A stretch of 64,000 nucleotides of DNA, taken from assembly GCA_019411365.1 (NCBI GenBank), contig DXQT01000011.1, positions 1 through 64,000 on the forward strand, written 5' to 3'. Shown piece by piece: positions 1 through 7,493 of this stretch. Numbering within the stretch: position 1 is the first letter of the stretch; each line of letters starts with the position of its first letter. The notes beneath the pieces were generated by a model that did no database searches, was not told the origin of the DNA, and was given only the letters and a program-made list of their open reading frames with translations. The position numbers and the translations under genes were made by a program. Source of the stretch: Roseburia sp. (GTDB lineage Bacteria > Bacillota_A > Clostridia > Lachnospirales > Lachnospiraceae).

Positions 1-90
1 TACGGTGGTGTGAGAGGTCGGGAAAATTTATTTAATTTTCCCTCCTACTCGATTGAAAATGGGAAGTTTATAGCGGGAGAAAACAGATGA
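1..90 (+). CDS. C-terminal end of an unidentified upstream gene
   Basis: Frame 1 is open from the window edge to a TGA at 88-90, giving the last 29 residues of a protein whose start lies outside the window. The tail is polar (it reads YGGVRGRENLFNFPSY and ends GENR) and I do not recognise it. The stop overlaps the ATG of the next gene by 4 bases (ATGA), typical of translationally coupled neighbours, so the two are probably in one operon. The frame is supported mainly by that overlap. Confidence 0.55.
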   Translation, partial: YGGVRGRENLFNFPSYSIENGKFIAGENR

Positions 91-599
91 AAAAAGACAA
101 TATCGTACTGATCGGGATGCCCGGAGTTGGAAAAAGTACTGTCGGAGTCATATTGGCAAAAGTACTTGGGTTCCAGTTTGTGGATGCGGATCTGGTGATT
201 CAGGAGAAAGAAGGAAAGTTACTGCGTGAGATCATTGCAGAAGAGGGTCCGGACGGATTTATTGCAGTGGAAAACCGTATCAACAGTGAAATAGAAGCAC
301 ATCATTCGGTCATTGCTACCGGGGGAAGTGTCGTATATGGAAAAGAGGCAATGGAGCACTTAAGGCAGATCGGAACTGTGATCTATTTAAAATTAGATTA
401 TGCGGATATCGACCGCAGACTGTCAGATATTAAAGGCAGGGGCGTTGTTTTAAAAGACGGACAGACGTTAAAAGACCTGTATGATGAGAGAGTTGTTCTA
501 TATGAAAAATATGCGGACATCACGATCGCGGAGGATGGCCTGAACGTGGAACAGACGATCGAAAAGATCGTGGCGCAAATTCAAAAAGAATCTTTGTAA
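87..599 (+). CDS. aroK: shikimate kinase-like P-loop kinase (AroK family)
   Basis: A 170-residue protein of the usual shikimate kinase length, predicted to phosphorylate shikimate at O3 with ATP in the cytosol for aromatic amino acid synthesis. Residues 10-18 are a Walker A motif (GMPGVGKST), D33 and D35 sit where the magnesium and shikimate-binding acidic residues belong, a TGG turn lies near 78-80, the lid arginine is in GRGVV and the C-terminal R-x-x-LYE motif is present. The family FRxxE motif, whose arginine binds the shikimate carboxylate, reads FIAVE here, so that arginine seems absent. The gene starts at an ATG overlapping the upstream stop, with GGGAGA before it. The fold is clear; the exact substrate is less certain. 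Confidence 0.78.
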   Translation: MKKDNIVLIGMPGVGKSTVGVILAKVLGFQFVDADLVIQEKEGKLLREIIAEEGPDGFIAVENRINSEIEAHHSVIATGGSVVYGKEAMEHLRQIGTVIYLKLDYADIDRRLSDIKGRGVVLKDGQTLKDLYDERVVLYEKYADITIAEDGLNVEQTIEKIVAQIQKESL

Positions 600-630
600 A
601 ATCACATCAATGGAATGAAAGAGTCAGAGG

Positions 631-2193
631 ATGAACAAAAGATTAAAAGATAAAAAAATGATGTCCGGTATCATTACTGCTGGCGGATTCCTTATCATAC
701 TGGCAGGAAGTGCACTTTCGCAGCAGACGGCATTAGGACAGAACTATCAGGGCGTGTATGTAGACGGAACATTTGTCGGGTATGTGGCGGAAAATGTCGA
801 TGTGAAGGATGTAATCCTTCAGGCAAGAAGAAAACTGGCAGAAGAATCTGCAAGCCGTTTATGCATGGATTATGAATGGTCTGTAAAAACAGAAAAGAAA
901 CCGTTTGTGCGTTTAGAAAAGAAAGAAACGCTGGAAGAACAGTTAAAAAAGATATTAGCAGAGAAGACGATTGAGAGCAGGGAGCGTGCCTATACGGTTG
1001 CGATCGGTTCCTACCGTGGAAATTTTAAGACATTGGATGAAGTGTCAGATTTTCTGAATCAGGTCAGAAAAAAAACGGATGAAGACAATGCCTATACTGT
1101 TGCATATCAGACGTTGGAGGGACAGATCGGTGGAATATTAACGGCTGATCTGAAAAAGGCAGAAAACGAAGACGATCCGGTGGAAACCGGGGAGAAAGAA
1201 ACGCAGGATATGCAGGCATCGTCGCTTGCGGGCGTTTCATTAGAGTCTGCAACGCAGCTTTTAGATGCCGTGACATCGGATGCAGCAGATTTTTATGAAA
1301 CGGGTGTCCTTGATATGGCATTTGTGGAAAATATTGAGGTCTATGAAAATTATGTGCAGTCAGATGCGTTTACCACTGCGGATGATGCCGCTGCTGAAGT
1401 AACAAAAGAGAAAGAATCGAATAAAATATATGTAGTAGAGAGTGGTGACTGTCTCTCTGTGATCGCACTTGACCATGATACAAAAGTGGCAGATATTATG
1501 GCATTGAACGGACTTGAGAATGCAGACTCACTGCGGGAAGGACAGGAGCTTATCATTGCGGTTCCGGAACCGGATTTAAAGATCAGGCTGACTGTGGGAG
1601 AAGTTTACGAGGAAGATTATGAGGAGGAACCTGTCATTAAGGAAAATGATTCCTGGTATACCAATCAGGAGGAAGTTTTAGAAGAGGGCGTGGCAGGTCA
1701 TCGTGAGAGAAACGATATTGTTGTATATGAAAACGGTGCTGAAGTGAGCAGAGAGTTAGCGCACCAGAAGATCATGACGGCAGCGAAGGCAGCAGTTGTG
1801 GAGCGTGGAACGATCGTGCCGCCGACATACATTAAGCCGCTTGCCGGTGGAAGGTTTACATCAGGATTTGGAAGACGCTGGGGAAGAATGCATAAAGGTG
1901 TGGACTGGGCATGCCCGATTGGAACAACCGTGTACGCATCCTGTGCGGGAACTGTGATCCAGGCATCTTATAACGGTGGATACGGCAATAATGTGGTGAT
2001 CAGCCACGCGGACGGAAGACTGACGCGGTATGCACATAACAGCAAGCTGCTGGTGAAAGTCGGCCAGAAGGTGGAGCAGGGGGAACCGATCGCACTGAGC
2101 GGAAGTACCGGACGTTCCACAGGACCACATGTGCATTTTGAAATCTACATCGGAGGGGCTGCAGTCAATCCGTTGAAGTACATCAGTAACTGA
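631..2193 (+). CDS. membrane-anchored LysM/G5/M23 peptidoglycan endopeptidase
   Basis: A 520-residue envelope protein. An N-terminal hydrophobic segment (about residues 10-30) acts as signal or anchor. After a variable region come a LysM domain (about 263-313, beginning YVVESGD), a G5-like segment (about 316-395) and a C-terminal M23 metallopeptidase domain (about 405-515). The zinc-site motifs HKGVDW and HVHFE are both present, so the enzyme is probably active in cutting peptide cross-links of the cell wall. The start at 631 has AGAGG almost touching the ATG; the ATG at 658 is an alternative that would shorten the N-terminus. It lies 31 bases after aroK and is probably co-transcribed with it. 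A separate promoter for murA follows. Confidence 0.88.
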   Translation: MNKRLKDKKMMSGIITAGGFLIILAGSALSQQTALGQNYQGVYVDGTFVGYVAENVDVKDVILQARRKLAEESASRLCMDYEWSVKTEKKPFVRLEKKETLEEQLKKILAEKTIESRERAYTVAIGSYRGNFKTLDEVSDFLNQVRKKTDEDNAYTVAYQTLEGQIGGILTADLKKAENEDDPVETGEKETQDMQASSLAGVSLESATQLLDAVTSDAADFYETGVLDMAFVENIEVYENYVQSDAFTTADDAAAEVTKEKESNKIYVVESGDCLSVIALDHDTKVADIMALNGLENADSLREGQELIIAVPEPDLKIRLTVGEVYEEDYEEEPVIKENDSWYTNQEEVLEEGVAGHRERNDIVVYENGAEVSRELAHQKIMTAAKAAVVERGTIVPPTYIKPLAGGRFTSGFGRRWGRMHKGVDWACPIGTTVYASCAGTVIQASYNGGYGNNVVISHADGRLTRYAHNSKLLVKVGQKVEQGEPIALSGSTGRSTGPHVHFEIYIGGAAVNPLKYISN

Positions 2194-2249
2194 TAAAAGT
2201 TGAACGGAAGTGTGCGGAAATGAAGGGCATTTTTGGGAATATCTGCATA

Positions 2250-2279
2250 TTTACAACAAAATTGAAACTGTGATATAAT
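2250..2279 (+). promoter_or_regulatory. upstream sigma-A-type promoter of murA
   Basis: TTTACA at 2250-2255 and TATAAT at 2274-2279 are separated by 18 bases, and the -10 is extended by TGA at 2271-2273. It lies directly upstream of a second, stronger-looking promoter, so murA seems to have tandem promoters. Confidence 0.5.
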
Positions 2280-2281
2280 TC

Positions 2282-2311
2282 TTGACAAAAGCACATAATA
2301 GCAACTATAAT
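2282..2311 (+). promoter_or_regulatory. main sigma-A-type promoter of murA
   Basis: A consensus TTGACA (2282-2287) is followed after 18 bases by a consensus TATAAT (2306-2311). The expected start of transcription is about 30 bases before the murA ATG at 2348. Confidence 0.7.
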
Positions 2312-2347
2312 TATGTGTTTGTATGAAAAGGTTCATAGAGGTGTGGT

Positions 2348-3640
2348 ATGGAACAATATGTCATTAAAGGAGGCAATCCGTTAGTCGGAGAAGTGGAGAT
2401 CGGCGGAGCAAAAAATGCTGCGCTTGCCATTATTTCTGCGGCGGTTATGACGGATGAGACCGTTACAATAGAAAATTTACCAAATGTCAGAGATATCAAT
2501 GTGCTGTTAAATGCAATCAGTGATATTGGTGCGAAGGTAGACAGACTGGATGCGCATACAGTAAAGATGAACGGATCATTTATTCATAATCTGGTTGTGG
2601 ACAATGAATATATCCGTAAGATCAGAGCATCCTATTATCTGCTGGGAGCACTCCTTGGAAAATATAAACATGCGGAGGTAGCTCTTCCGGGTGGATGTGA
2701 TATCGGAAGCCGTCCGTTTGATCTTCACCTGAAAGGATTCCGGGCACTTGGTGCGACGGTAGATATCCGCCATGGTCTGGTGGTTGCAGATGCAAAGCAG
2801 CTGAAAGGTACACATATTTATCTGGATAAGGTATCTGTCGGTGCAACGATCAACATTATGATGGCAGCAGCCATGGCAGAGGGTAAGACAACGCTGGAGA
2901 ATGCGGCAAAAGAGCCTCACGTTGTTGATGCAGCCAATTTTTTAAACAGCATGGGTGCAAATATCAGAGGCGCCGGTACGGATGTGATCCGGATTGTTGG
3001 TGTTGAAAAACTGCACAAGACAGAATATTCTATCATCCCGGATCAGATCGAAGCCGGAACATTTATGCTTGCAGCAGCAGCGACAAAGGGAGATGTCACC
3101 GTAAAGAATGTCATCCCGAAGCATTTAGAGGCAATCAGTGCGAAGCTGCTTGAGATCGGATGTGAGGTGGAAGAGTTTGATGATGCGGTGCGTGTGGTAT
3201 CCTCAAAACCACTGCATCACACACAGGTTACGACGCTCCCGTATCCGGGATTTCCGACAGATATGCAGCCACAGATTGCGGTTGTGTTAGGTATTTCGGA
3301 GGGTACGAGCACCGTTACGGAGAGTATTTTTGAAAACCGTTTTAAATATGTCGGTGAGCTGGCGCGCATGGGTGCCAACTTTAAAGTAGAGAGCAATATA
3401 GCGATCATCGGTGGTATTGAGAATTATACCGGAGCCCGTGTCAATGCACCGGATCTGCGTGCCGGAGCGGCTCTTGTGATCGCGGGACTTGCGGCGGAAG
3501 GCATCACGGTGGTAGATGATATCTACTATATTGAACGTGGATATGAAGAATTTGAAAAGAAACTCGCATCACTGGGGGCTGTGATCGAGAAAGTAAGCAC
3601 AGAGAAAGAGATACAGAAGTTTACACTGAAAGTGTCATAG
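2348..3640 (+). CDS. murA: UDP-N-acetylglucosamine 1-carboxyvinyltransferase
   Basis: A 430-residue enzyme that transfers enolpyruvate from PEP to UDP-GlcNAc, the first committed step of peptidoglycan precursor synthesis in the cytosol. The catalytic loop reads PGGCDIGSRP with the active-site cysteine near residue 117, so it is the fosfomycin-sensitive Cys type. The N-terminal GGAKNAAL and the FPTDMQPQ motif are family hallmarks, and the full length is normal. The stop codon TAG is embedded in a CATAGCAG element that opens a repeat-rich intergenic stretch, followed by a terminator. Firmicutes often carry two murA paralogues; only this one is visible here. Confidence 0.96.
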   Translation: MEQYVIKGGNPLVGEVEIGGAKNAALAIISAAVMTDETVTIENLPNVRDINVLLNAISDIGAKVDRLDAHTVKMNGSFIHNLVVDNEYIRKIRASYYLLGALLGKYKHAEVALPGGCDIGSRPFDLHLKGFRALGATVDIRHGLVVADAKQLKGTHIYLDKVSVGATINIMMAAAMAEGKTTLENAAKEPHVVDAANFLNSMGANIRGAGTDVIRIVGVEKLHKTEYSIIPDQIEAGTFMLAAAATKGDVTVKNVIPKHLEAISAKLLEIGCEVEEFDDAVRVVSSKPLHHTQVTTLPYPGFPTDMQPQIAVVLGISEGTSTVTESIFENRFKYVGELARMGANFKVESNIAIIGGIENYTGARVNAPDLRAGAALVIAGLAAEGITVVDDIYYIERGYEEFEKKLASLGAVIEKVSTEKEIQKFTLKVS

Positions 3641-3757
3641 CAGTTGAAAACATGGCAGGGAAAACTGTCATGCAGGAGCTGCTATGCAGGGAATATTATG
3701 TAGAAGCTGCTAAGCAAGAGCTGTTATGCAGGGACTACGATGTAGAAGCTGCCATGG
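3636..3757 (+). repeat. degenerate tandem repeat after murA (42-base period)
   Basis: Two 36-base units, 3676-3711 and 3718-3753, match at about 31 of 36 positions and are spaced 42 bases apart; both carry AGCTGYTATGCAGGGA and TGTAGAAGCTGC. The block starts with CATAGCAG overlapping the murA stop and includes CATGGCAG. An open frame of 61 codons runs through it, but it merely reads the repeats and the following terminator, so I do not call a gene. The same core occurs in inverted or direct form at 33225-33272, 34209-34250 and 44780-44794. Confidence 0.7.
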
Positions 3758-3806
3758 AGAGGGCGTTTCCGGGTATGGGAGACGTCTTTTACCATGGCAT
3801 TTTTTG
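3750..3806 (+). terminator. intrinsic terminator after murA
   Basis: TGCCATGG (3750-3757) pairs with CCATGGCA (3792-3799), followed by a run of T. A weaker inner stem lies inside the loop (AGGGCGT with ACGTCTT, two wobbles included). Confidence 0.65.
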
Positions 3807-3853
3807 CGCGCAGACATTCATGATGATAGCGTTTTAAGGGAAGAGGGAGAACG

Positions 3854-4594
3854 ATGAGAAGAATATTTCAAAAAGAACTTGATATGATCCTTCACTGGAA
3901 TCTTACACTGGTTGGAGGATTTCTGGGAACCTATGCGATATTGCTGCATGCAGGAAATTTTGGTTCCGCACAGACCGGAAATGTCATGGAGATGGCGGCG
4001 GCGCTCACCGGAAAAAATTTTGCAGAAGTGGGGATACGATTTTTAGCATTTCTTATTTTTGGAAGTGCGATCGTGATTTCTTATCTGTTGACGAATTTTA
4101 CGAAACTGGATATGCGAAAGCTGGTGCTCTGGGTAGACGCAGCGGGACTCACCGTAACAGCGATGATGCCGGAGGGGATGTCTGCGGTTGTGAGCCTTTA
4201 CCCGATATTTTTCTGTTCGGCATTTCAGTGGGGCAGTTATTCCGGCGCATCGGGGTATAACAGTGCAAGCATTTTTACTACGAATAATTTTAAACAGTCG
4301 CTGCTCGCATGGACACAGTTTGTATTGACAAAAGATCCGGAATTCCGGAGAAAAGGAATCATGTATACGATGACGGTACTCTCATTTTTTGTTGGTGCAT
4401 GCATTGGCTGCGTATCCGTCTATACATATGGGGCATATGGTGCTTTTATAGGATTTGTACCACTGATTGTGGCACGCCTGTTTATGTACATTGGAAAGAT
4501 ACCGGTAGAGAATGGTACACCGGAAGAAACGGAAGAAGAAGCAAAAGAAGCACTCGAAGAGGCAAATCTGCTGGAGAACGATCAGAAACTGTGA
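3854..4594 (+). CDS. DUF1275/YoaK-family membrane protein
   Basis: A 246-residue integral membrane protein with about six hydrophobic segments. The N-terminal pattern with GNFGSAQTGNVM and the later FQWGSYSGASGYNSAS are typical of the DUF1275 (YoaK) family, which has no firmly assigned substrate. The C-terminus is a Glu-rich cytoplasmic tail. The start ATG has GAGGGAGA 5 bases upstream. It follows the murA terminator and is closed by its own terminator whose stem covers the stop codon, so it is probably a single-gene unit. Confidence 0.8.
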   Translation: MRRIFQKELDMILHWNLTLVGGFLGTYAILLHAGNFGSAQTGNVMEMAAALTGKNFAEVGIRFLAFLIFGSAIVISYLLTNFTKLDMRKLVLWVDAAGLTVTAMMPEGMSAVVSLYPIFFCSAFQWGSYSGASGYNSASIFTTNNFKQSLLAWTQFVLTKDPEFRRKGIMYTMTVLSFFVGACIGCVSVYTYGAYGAFIGFVPLIVARLFMYIGKIPVENGTPEETEEEAKEALEEANLLENDQKL

Positions 4595-4630
4595 TCGTTC
4601 TCCGCAGAACCTCTGCGGTGCTGCGTTTTT
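4573..4630. terminator. double-hairpin terminator between yoaK-like gene and HD-GYP gene
   Basis: A perfect 12-base stem, GGAGAACGATCA (4573-4584) with TGATCGTTCTCC (4592-4603), covers the stop codon of the upstream gene. A second stem CCGCAGA/TCTGCGG (4602-4618) and a T-run at 4626-4630 follow. The convergent HD-GYP gene ends at 4633, so it may serve both strands. Confidence 0.65.
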
Positions 4631-4632
4631 AC

Positions 4633-5712
4633 TTACAGAATACTCTGAATATGCAGATCAAGACGTGTAGAGAGATCAATACAGGAGTTGTCGTTTAACT
4701 GTACGATCGGTCTTGCGAGATGCTGCTGGTTTAACATCACAATATTGGCACTCTGTCCGTTGCTTAAAAGAACACGGTTGTTCTGATAAGTGGATGCGAT
4801 ATGCTGCAAAAAGGTAAGGATAAATTTTGGTTTGTATTTCTGAAGACCTTCCTGCTCAAATCGTTCAATGACCTGGAAAGGACAAAGAGGAGCGCGGTAA
4901 GAACGCGCGGCAGTCATGGCATCGTAAACATCGGCGATTGCAACAACCATCGAGAAGTCATCTAAGTCTTTCTGGGTCGCTTTCAGCGGATAACCGGATC
5001 CGTCACAGCGCTCATGATGGAGCAGAGCAGCTTTTTTGATATGTGGATCAATATTTAAAGTTTTCAATAATTCGTAGCCGAATTTTGTATGCCTTTTGAC
5101 AAGATCAAATTCCTCGTCGGTATATTTGTCCGGTTTGTTTAAAATCTCATCCGGAATCTTTAATTTGCCGATATCATGCAAAAGACCGCAGAGTGTCAAA
5201 GTGTCTAAAGTGGCGGCGTCTACTTTCAGCCATTTACCGATACGGCGGCAGATCAGAGCCACATTTAAAGAATGTGCGTAAGTGCTGTCGTCGTAGGCGC
5301 GCATATTATGCAGCATATCAAAAAGTTCCAGTGATGTCTTGCAGGAATTGAACAGTTTGACTGTCTGTTCGAGAAGATCATCAGTGTCAAGCGGCTGATT
5401 GTGAAAAACATATCCCTCCATGGAGGACTTTAAAGAGTTCAGTACGAATGAATGATCAAACTGGAACGTCTGAAACTCTTTCGATGCTTTTACTTTTTGG
5501 GAGTAAGCCGGGATAAAATGCGGTGTTTCAGGATCTTTTGGTTCATCCGGATCTTCAATACACACTTCTAAAACACAATAAAAGGAAAGACGCATGATAA
5601 GCGGTCTTGTAAGTGTGACGCCCTTATCAACGATCATCTGTCCGTTTTTTGTCAGGATCTGTTCGGCAGTGACCATGCCTGGTTCAAGTTTATTGACTGT
5701 TACCTTCTTCAT
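4633..5712 (-). CDS. HD-GYP domain cyclic-di-GMP phosphodiesterase
   Basis: A 359-residue cytosolic protein with no membrane segment. Residues 1-60 form an N-terminal DUF3391-like region (VNKLEPGMV). The HD-GYP domain covers about 125-310, with LLHDIGK and the full HHERCDGSGYP signature, so hydrolysis of c-di-GMP is expected. A C-terminal module of about 50 residues (VLLSNGQ, then ARPIVQL) is shared with the HD-GYP protein at 54233-55285. I prefer the ATG at 5712, which has GGGG six bases upstream and matches the start of that paralogue, over the ATG at 5724. A good promoter lies at 5761-5789. Confidence 0.87.
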   Translation of the reverse strand: MKKVTVNKLEPGMVTAEQILTKNGQMIVDKGVTLTRPLIMRLSFYCVLEVCIEDPDEPKDPETPHFIPAYSQKVKASKEFQTFQFDHSFVLNSLKSSMEGYVFHNQPLDTDDLLEQTVKLFNSCKTSLELFDMLHNMRAYDDSTYAHSLNVALICRRIGKWLKVDAATLDTLTLCGLLHDIGKLKIPDEILNKPDKYTDEEFDLVKRHTKFGYELLKTLNIDPHIKKAALLHHERCDGSGYPLKATQKDLDDFSMVVAIADVYDAMTAARSYRAPLCPFQVIERFEQEGLQKYKPKFILTFLQHIASTYQNNRVLLSNGQSANIVMLNQQHLARPIVQLNDNSCIDLSTRLDLHIQSIL

Positions 5713-5760
5713 AAAAAACCCCATTTCATTTGTACGTCTGTCACGTTCATAATTAAGTAT

Positions 5761-5789
5761 AGTATAGAATTTTCACATTTGAAAGTCAA
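5761..5789 (-). promoter_or_regulatory. promoter of the minus-strand HD-GYP gene
   Basis: Read on the minus strand, TTGACT (5789-5784) and TATACT (5766-5761) are separated by 17 bases. It drives the HD-GYP gene whose start is about 50 bases downstream, and is divergent from the metK promoter. Confidence 0.6.
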
Positions 5790-5822
5790 TCGGGTTTGTG
5801 TAAAAGGTTAAGAAAATACACC

Positions 5823-5851
5823 TTGACATTTGGGGAAAACAGGTGTATTCT
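5823..5851 (+). promoter_or_regulatory. metK promoter
   Basis: Consensus TTGACA (5823-5828) and TATTCT (5846-5851) with a 17-base spacer. Transcription would begin about 35 bases before the SAM riboswitch. Together with the divergent promoter and the riboswitch this accounts for the gene-free stretch 5713-6126. Confidence 0.7.
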
Positions 5852-5891
5852 AGCCATTGTGAGTTTTTCAACTTAATATTTTTAGAATTTT

Positions 5892-6068
5892 CTTATTCAG
5901 AGTGATGGAGATACAAAGGATCTGTGAAGTCACGGCAACCCCTCTACGGAAGGTGCCAACCTGAGCGAATCGTACCTGACAGTACATATATGTTCGAACA
6001 ATAAGAGGATTTGATGATTGATTTACAGCTATCACTTCCACTTGTTTTTCGCAAGTGGATTTTTTTTG
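5892..6068 (+). ncRNA. SAM-I (S-box) riboswitch with terminator, leader of metK
   Basis: The aptamer runs from CTTATTC at 5892 to its P1 partner GAACAATAAG ending near 6005. The conserved S-box core elements are present: AGTGATGGAG, GTCACGGCAACC and GGTGCCAACCTGAGCG. After the aptamer, CCACTTG (6038-6044) pairs with CAAGTGG (6052-6058) followed by a run of nine T, an expression-platform terminator. Family knowledge says SAM binding favours termination, so metK is transcribed when SAM is low. Identified by motif order only; no covariance search was run. Confidence 0.93.
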
Positions 6069-6126
6069 TGTAATGGAGAATTACGCAAAGAACACGAAAA
6101 ACACTATCAGAAAAAGGAGCATAAAA

Positions 6127-7308
6127 ATGGAAAAAAGATTATTTACATCCGAATCCGTAACAGAAGGACATCCTGACAAAGTCTGCGATGCAATCTCTGA
6201 CGCAATCTTAGATGCATGTATGGCAGAAGATCCAATGAGCCGTGTTGCATGTGAAACAGCAAGCTGTACAGGCTTTGTTTTAGTAACCGGTGAGATCACT
6301 ACAAAAGCACAGTTAGATATTCCTGCAATCGTTCGTAAAACAGTCAACGAGATTGGTTACAACGATGCAAAAACCGGATTTGACGGAAATACCTGTGCAG
6401 TTATGGTAGCGCTTGACCAGCAGTCACCGGATATTGCAATGGGTGTTGATAAGGCATTAGAGGCAAAAGAGGGTGCCTTAACAGATGATCTTGATACCGG
6501 AGCAGGCGATCAGGGTATGATGTTTGGTTATGCAACCAACGAGACACCGGAGTTAATGCCATATCCGATCTCTTTGGCACACAAACTGGCATTACAGTTA
6601 ACCAAAGTAAGAAAAGACGGCACACTGACCTACTTAAGACCGGACGGAAAGACACAGGTTTCCGTAGAGTACGATGAGGCTGGAAAACCGGTACGTCTTG
6701 AGGCAGTTGTATTATCAACACAGCATGACGATGATGTGACACAGGAGCAGATCCATGCAGACATCAAAAAATACGTTTTCGATCCGATCCTTCCAAAAGA
6801 GATGATCGATGCAGAAACCAAGTTCTTCATCAATCCGACCGGACGTTTCGTAATCGGCGGACCGCACGGTGATGCAGGTTTAACAGGACGTAAGATTATC
6901 GTAGACACCTACGGCGGATATGCACGTCACGGCGGCGGAGCTTTCTCCGGAAAAGACTGTACAAAGGTTGACCGTTCTGCAGCATATGCAGCACGTTACG
7001 TTGCAAAGAACATCGTAGCAGCAGGACTTGCAGAGAAATGTGAGATCCAGTTATCCTATGCGATCGGTGTAGCACAGCCGACATCCGTTATGGTAGATAC
7101 TTTCGGCACAGGTAAATTATCCGATGAGAAGTTAGTTGAGATCATTCGTGAGAACTTCGACCTTCGTCCGGCAGGAATCATCAAGATGCTTGACTTAAGA
7201 AGACCGATCTACCGTGGAACAGCAGCTTACGGCCATTTCGGGCGTACAGACTTAGACCTTCCGTGGGAGGCAGTTGATAAAGCTGAGACATTAAAAAAAT
7301 ATCTGTAA
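6127..7308 (+). CDS. metK: S-adenosylmethionine synthetase
   Basis: A 393-residue cytosolic enzyme forming SAM from methionine and ATP. Hallmarks are EGHPDK at residues 13-18, [11 protein letters not shown] near 118-128 and GGGAFSGKD near 260-268. I place the start at 6127 with AGGAG eight bases upstream; an in-frame upstream ATG at 6055 lies inside the riboswitch terminator and is unlikely. The SAM-I riboswitch gives feedback control. Codon choice is restricted, as in highly expressed genes. A hairpin followed by T lies about 120 bases downstream. Confidence 0.97.
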   Translation: MEKRLFTSESVTEGHPDKVCDAISDAILDACMAEDPMSRVACETASCTGFVLVTGEITTKAQLDIPAIVRKTVNEIGYNDAKTGFDGNTCAVMVALDQQSPDIAMGVDKALEAKEGALTDDLDTGAGDQGMMFGYATNETPELMPYPISLAHKLALQLTKVRKDGTLTYLRPDGKTQVSVEYDEAGKPVRLEAVVLSTQHDDDVTQEQIHADIKKYVFDPILPKEMIDAETKFFINPTGRFVIGGPHGDAGLTGRKIIVDTYGGYARHGGGAFSGKDCTKVDRSAAYAARYVAKNIVAAGLAEKCEIQLSYAIGVAQPTSVMVDTFGTGKLSDEKLVEIIRENFDLRPAGIIKMLDLRRPIYRGTAAYGHFGRTDLDLPWEAVDKAETLKKYL

Positions 7309-7393
7309 GAGATATCTGAAATACAAAACTCATTTGTCTTCACAAAAAGTTTAGACAATTTTATATAAATTAAATGGGATTTGAAATTTTTCA

Positions 7394-7402
7394 TGCTATA
7401 AT
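7394..7402 (+). promoter_or_regulatory. extended -10 promoter before the histidine kinase leader
   Basis: TGC directly precedes TATAAT (7397-7402), an extended -10. No convincing -35 is seen. Transcription would begin near 7409, only about 16 bases before the terminator-like hairpin at 7425-7455. Confidence 0.5.
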
Positions 7403-7421
7403 AGGTCATAAAGGTATGTTT

Positions 7422-7493
7422 ATGAAGGTCATAAAATACCCTTATGACCTTTTTTGTGGGAACAGAAACCGGAAAGGCGAACATGTAATATGA
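7422..7493 (+). CDS. possible 23-residue leader peptide before the histidine kinase
   Basis: An ATG at 7422 has AAGG seven bases upstream and opens a frame of 23 codons (beginning MKVIKYPYDLF) that runs through the hairpin at 7425-7455. It ends in TGA at 7491-7493, overlapping the kinase ATG at 7490 in an ATGA junction. Such a frame could couple translation of the leader to the kinase, or its ribosome could melt the hairpin. It may also be chance, since the reading is short and I know no homologue. Confidence 0.3.
   Translation: MKVIKYPYDLFCGNRNRKGEHVI
7425..7455 (+). terminator. terminator hairpin between metK and the histidine kinase (possible attenuator)
   Basis: AAGGTCATAA (7425-7434) pairs perfectly with TTATGACCTT (7442-7451), followed by T to 7455. 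It can end metK transcripts, but because an extended -10 promoter lies just upstream at 7394-7402 it could also attenuate the kinase operon. Confidence 0.7.

Noticed and set aside
3652..3837. 61-codon plus-strand open frame after murA
   Set aside because: It only reads through tandem repeats and the terminator; there is no ribosome site, and the repeated residues mirror the DNA repeats.
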